Positions 5,476-6,639 of a DNA stretch of 6,639 bases are shown piece after piece. The stretch comes from Hyphomicrobiales bacterium (GTDB lineage: Bacteria; Pseudomonadota; Alphaproteobacteria; Rhizobiales; Aestuariivirgaceae). The stretch covers positions 1 to 6,639 of the forward strand of contig JABDJG010000320.1 in assembly GCA_013002595.1 (NCBI GenBank), read 5' to 3'. Each line of letters opens with the position of its first letter. Position 1 is the stretch's first letter. The translations under genes were made by a program, and so were the position numbers. The notes beneath the pieces are model-generated. The model was not told where the DNA came from. It made no database searches and saw only the letters and a program-made list of their open reading frames with translations.

Positions 5476-6639
5476 CTAATCGGTCCGTTCACGCAGTTCC
5501 TTTTTCGACAGTTTGCCGACCATGGTTTTCGGCAACTCATCACGGAATTCAATCTCTTCGGGCATCTCGATCTTTGAAATCTTCGATTTCAGATGGGTCA
5601 GGATTTCATCAGCGGTCGCGTCTCGTCCCTGTTTCAGCTTGATGAAGGCTTTGGGCGCTTCACCGCGGTATTCATCGGGAATGCCGATGACCGTGACCTC
5701 TTCAACGGCGTCGAGCTGGTAAATCGCATCTTCGATGCGGCGCGGGTAGACCTTGTAGCCCGAGCAGTTGATCATGTCCTTGATGCGGTCGATGATGTAG
5801 GTAAAGCCGAATTCATCCATGTAGCCGACATCACCGGTGCGAAAGTATTCCCCGACCATGACGGCATCGGTGGCTTGCGAATTGTTCCAGTAGCCTTGCA
5901 TGACCTGGGGACCCTTTATGCAGATCTCGCCGGTTTCGCCCTGCGGCATCTGCTGTTTCGGATCCTCCAGTGAGCGAATGGAAATATGGGTCTGGGGCAC
6001 CGGTTGACCGATCGAGCTGTCCTTTTCCAGACCGGTAATCGGATTAACCGTGGCAACCGGCGAGGTCTCGGACAGACCGTAACCTTCCACCACCTTGCAG
6101 CCCGAGAATGCCTCGAACCGGGTGCGGATCTCATGCGGCAGCGGCGCGCCACCGGAAATACATAGCTTCAGCGACGACAGATCTTCCCGCTTGATGCTTT
6201 GATGATTGAGCAGCGCGTTATAGAGCGTCGGCACGCCCGGCAGGATGGTTGGCTTGTGTTTGCGGATCAGCTTGATGGCCTGATCGAGTTCGAACTTGGG
6301 CATCAGGATCATTGTCGAGCCGGTCTTGACACCAAAATTGAGGACAGTGGTCATGGCAAAGACGTGGAAGAACGGCAGGATGCCCATGACCCGTTCATGG
6401 GCCAGTCCAAGGCTCGATGACCAGGCGATGATCTGCTGCACGTTGATGGTAAGATTGGCATGGCTGAGCATCGCGCCTTTCGGCACCCCGGTGGTGCCGC
6501 CGGTATATTGCAGCAGCGCGGTATCCTCGGCCGCCTTGATGATTGCCGGTTCGTACTTGCCGTCGTTATCGGTGATATCAGCCCAATGAAGGATCTCACC
6601 GCGGGATCTTGGCGCCTTTGTATCGGCAATGTCCCTGCC
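5476..6639 (-). CDS. Long-chain fatty-acid-CoA ligase-like enzyme (AMP-binding family), 5' end outside the window
   Basis: The - strand frame is open from the right edge to a TAG at 5478-5476, giving the last 387 residues of an acyl-adenylate-forming enzyme. These enzymes activate a carboxylic acid with ATP and load it onto CoA. In visible-fragment numbering, the P-loop YTGGTTGVPKG is at about 45-55, GYGLSETSP at 186-194, RTGD at 267-270, and DRIKDMI with SGYKVYPRRIE at about 284-302. The C-terminal catalytic Lys lies in VGKLSKKEL (about K376). The GYWNNSQATD and KVYPRRIEDAIY blocks resemble FadD-type long-chain acyl-CoA ligases, which have about 560 residues, so roughly 180 N-terminal residues are missing. 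An apparent start at 6486 is a GTG inside the P-loop and is not the true start. All catalytic motifs in view are intact. The chain-length preference is not certain; medium-chain or aryl acids are possible. It is probably cytoplasmic or membrane-associated, acting in fatty acid uptake and beta-oxidation. Confidence 0.9.
   Translation of the reverse strand, partial: GRDIADTKAPRSRGEILHWADITDNDGKYEPAIIKAAEDTALLQYTGGTTGVPKGAMLSHANLTINVQQIIAWSSSLGLAHERVMGILPFFHVFAMTTVLNFGVKTGSTMILMPKFELDQAIKLIRKHKPTILPGVPTLYNALLNHQSIKREDLSSLKLCISGGAPLPHEIRTRFEAFSGCKVVEGYGLSETSPVATVNPITGLEKDSSIGQPVPQTHISIRSLEDPKQQMPQGETGEICIKGPQVMQGYWNNSQATDAVMVGEYFRTGDVGYMDEFGFTYIIDRIKDMINCSGYKVYPRRIEDAIYQLDAVEEVTVIGIPDEYRGEAPKAFIKLKQGRDATADEILTHLKSKISKIEMPEEIEFRDELPKTMVGKLSKKELRERTD

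Noticed and set aside
5476..6486. Complete 336-codon ligase gene starting at 6486
   Set aside because: That start is a GTG in the middle of the conserved P-loop. The same frame stays open with family sequence to the window edge, so the gene is partial.

Overview
The window looks like chromosomal DNA from an alphaproteobacterium, possibly Hyphomicrobiales-like. This is inferred from GC-rich coding regions with GC-rich third positions, a ParA-family orphan with paired GANTC sites upstream, a DUF2147 protein, and the general style of the enzymes. No taxonomic marker gene is present, so the assignment is tentative.

Layout, left to right. (1) The last 32 codons of an unidentified + strand gene (1-100). 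(2) 27 bases later, probably in the same operon, a + strand gene (128-1729) for a two-domain protein. It has an N-terminal SMP-30/gluconolactonase-type beta-propeller joined by an Ala/Pro/Gly-rich linker to an isochorismatase-like hydrolase, in which the usual nucleophilic Cys is Ser. (3) A convergent orphan ParA-family ATPase on the - strand (1718-2359), whose 3' end overlaps the fusion gene by 12 bp. (4) A divergent intergenic region (2360-2555) with two GANTC sites, a candidate -10 for parA and a 12-bp perfect palindrome. (5) A + strand thiamine-diphosphate enzyme of the acetolactate synthase large-subunit superfamily (2556-4460), preceded by an unusual Ser/Tyr/Thr-rich N-terminal tail. (6) About 280 bases without a recognisable protein gene, then tRNA-Ser(UGA) on the - strand with an encoded CCA. 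(7) A + strand secreted DUF2147 protein (5035-5469). (8) Convergent to it, 6 bases away, the C-terminal 387 residues of a - strand long-chain fatty-acyl-CoA ligase-like enzyme (5476-6639) that runs off the window.

The genes do not form one obvious pathway. Only the partial gene and the fusion gene look co-transcribed. The parA gene, the ThDP enzyme, the tRNA, the DUF2147 gene and the acyl-CoA ligase gene appear to be separate transcription units. I see no CRISPR array, insertion sequence, toxin-antitoxin pair or recognisable defence system. The most unusual items are the lactonase/isochorismatase-like fusion with its Cys-to-Ser change, the low-complexity tail on the ThDP enzyme, and the paired GANTC sites upstream of parA.
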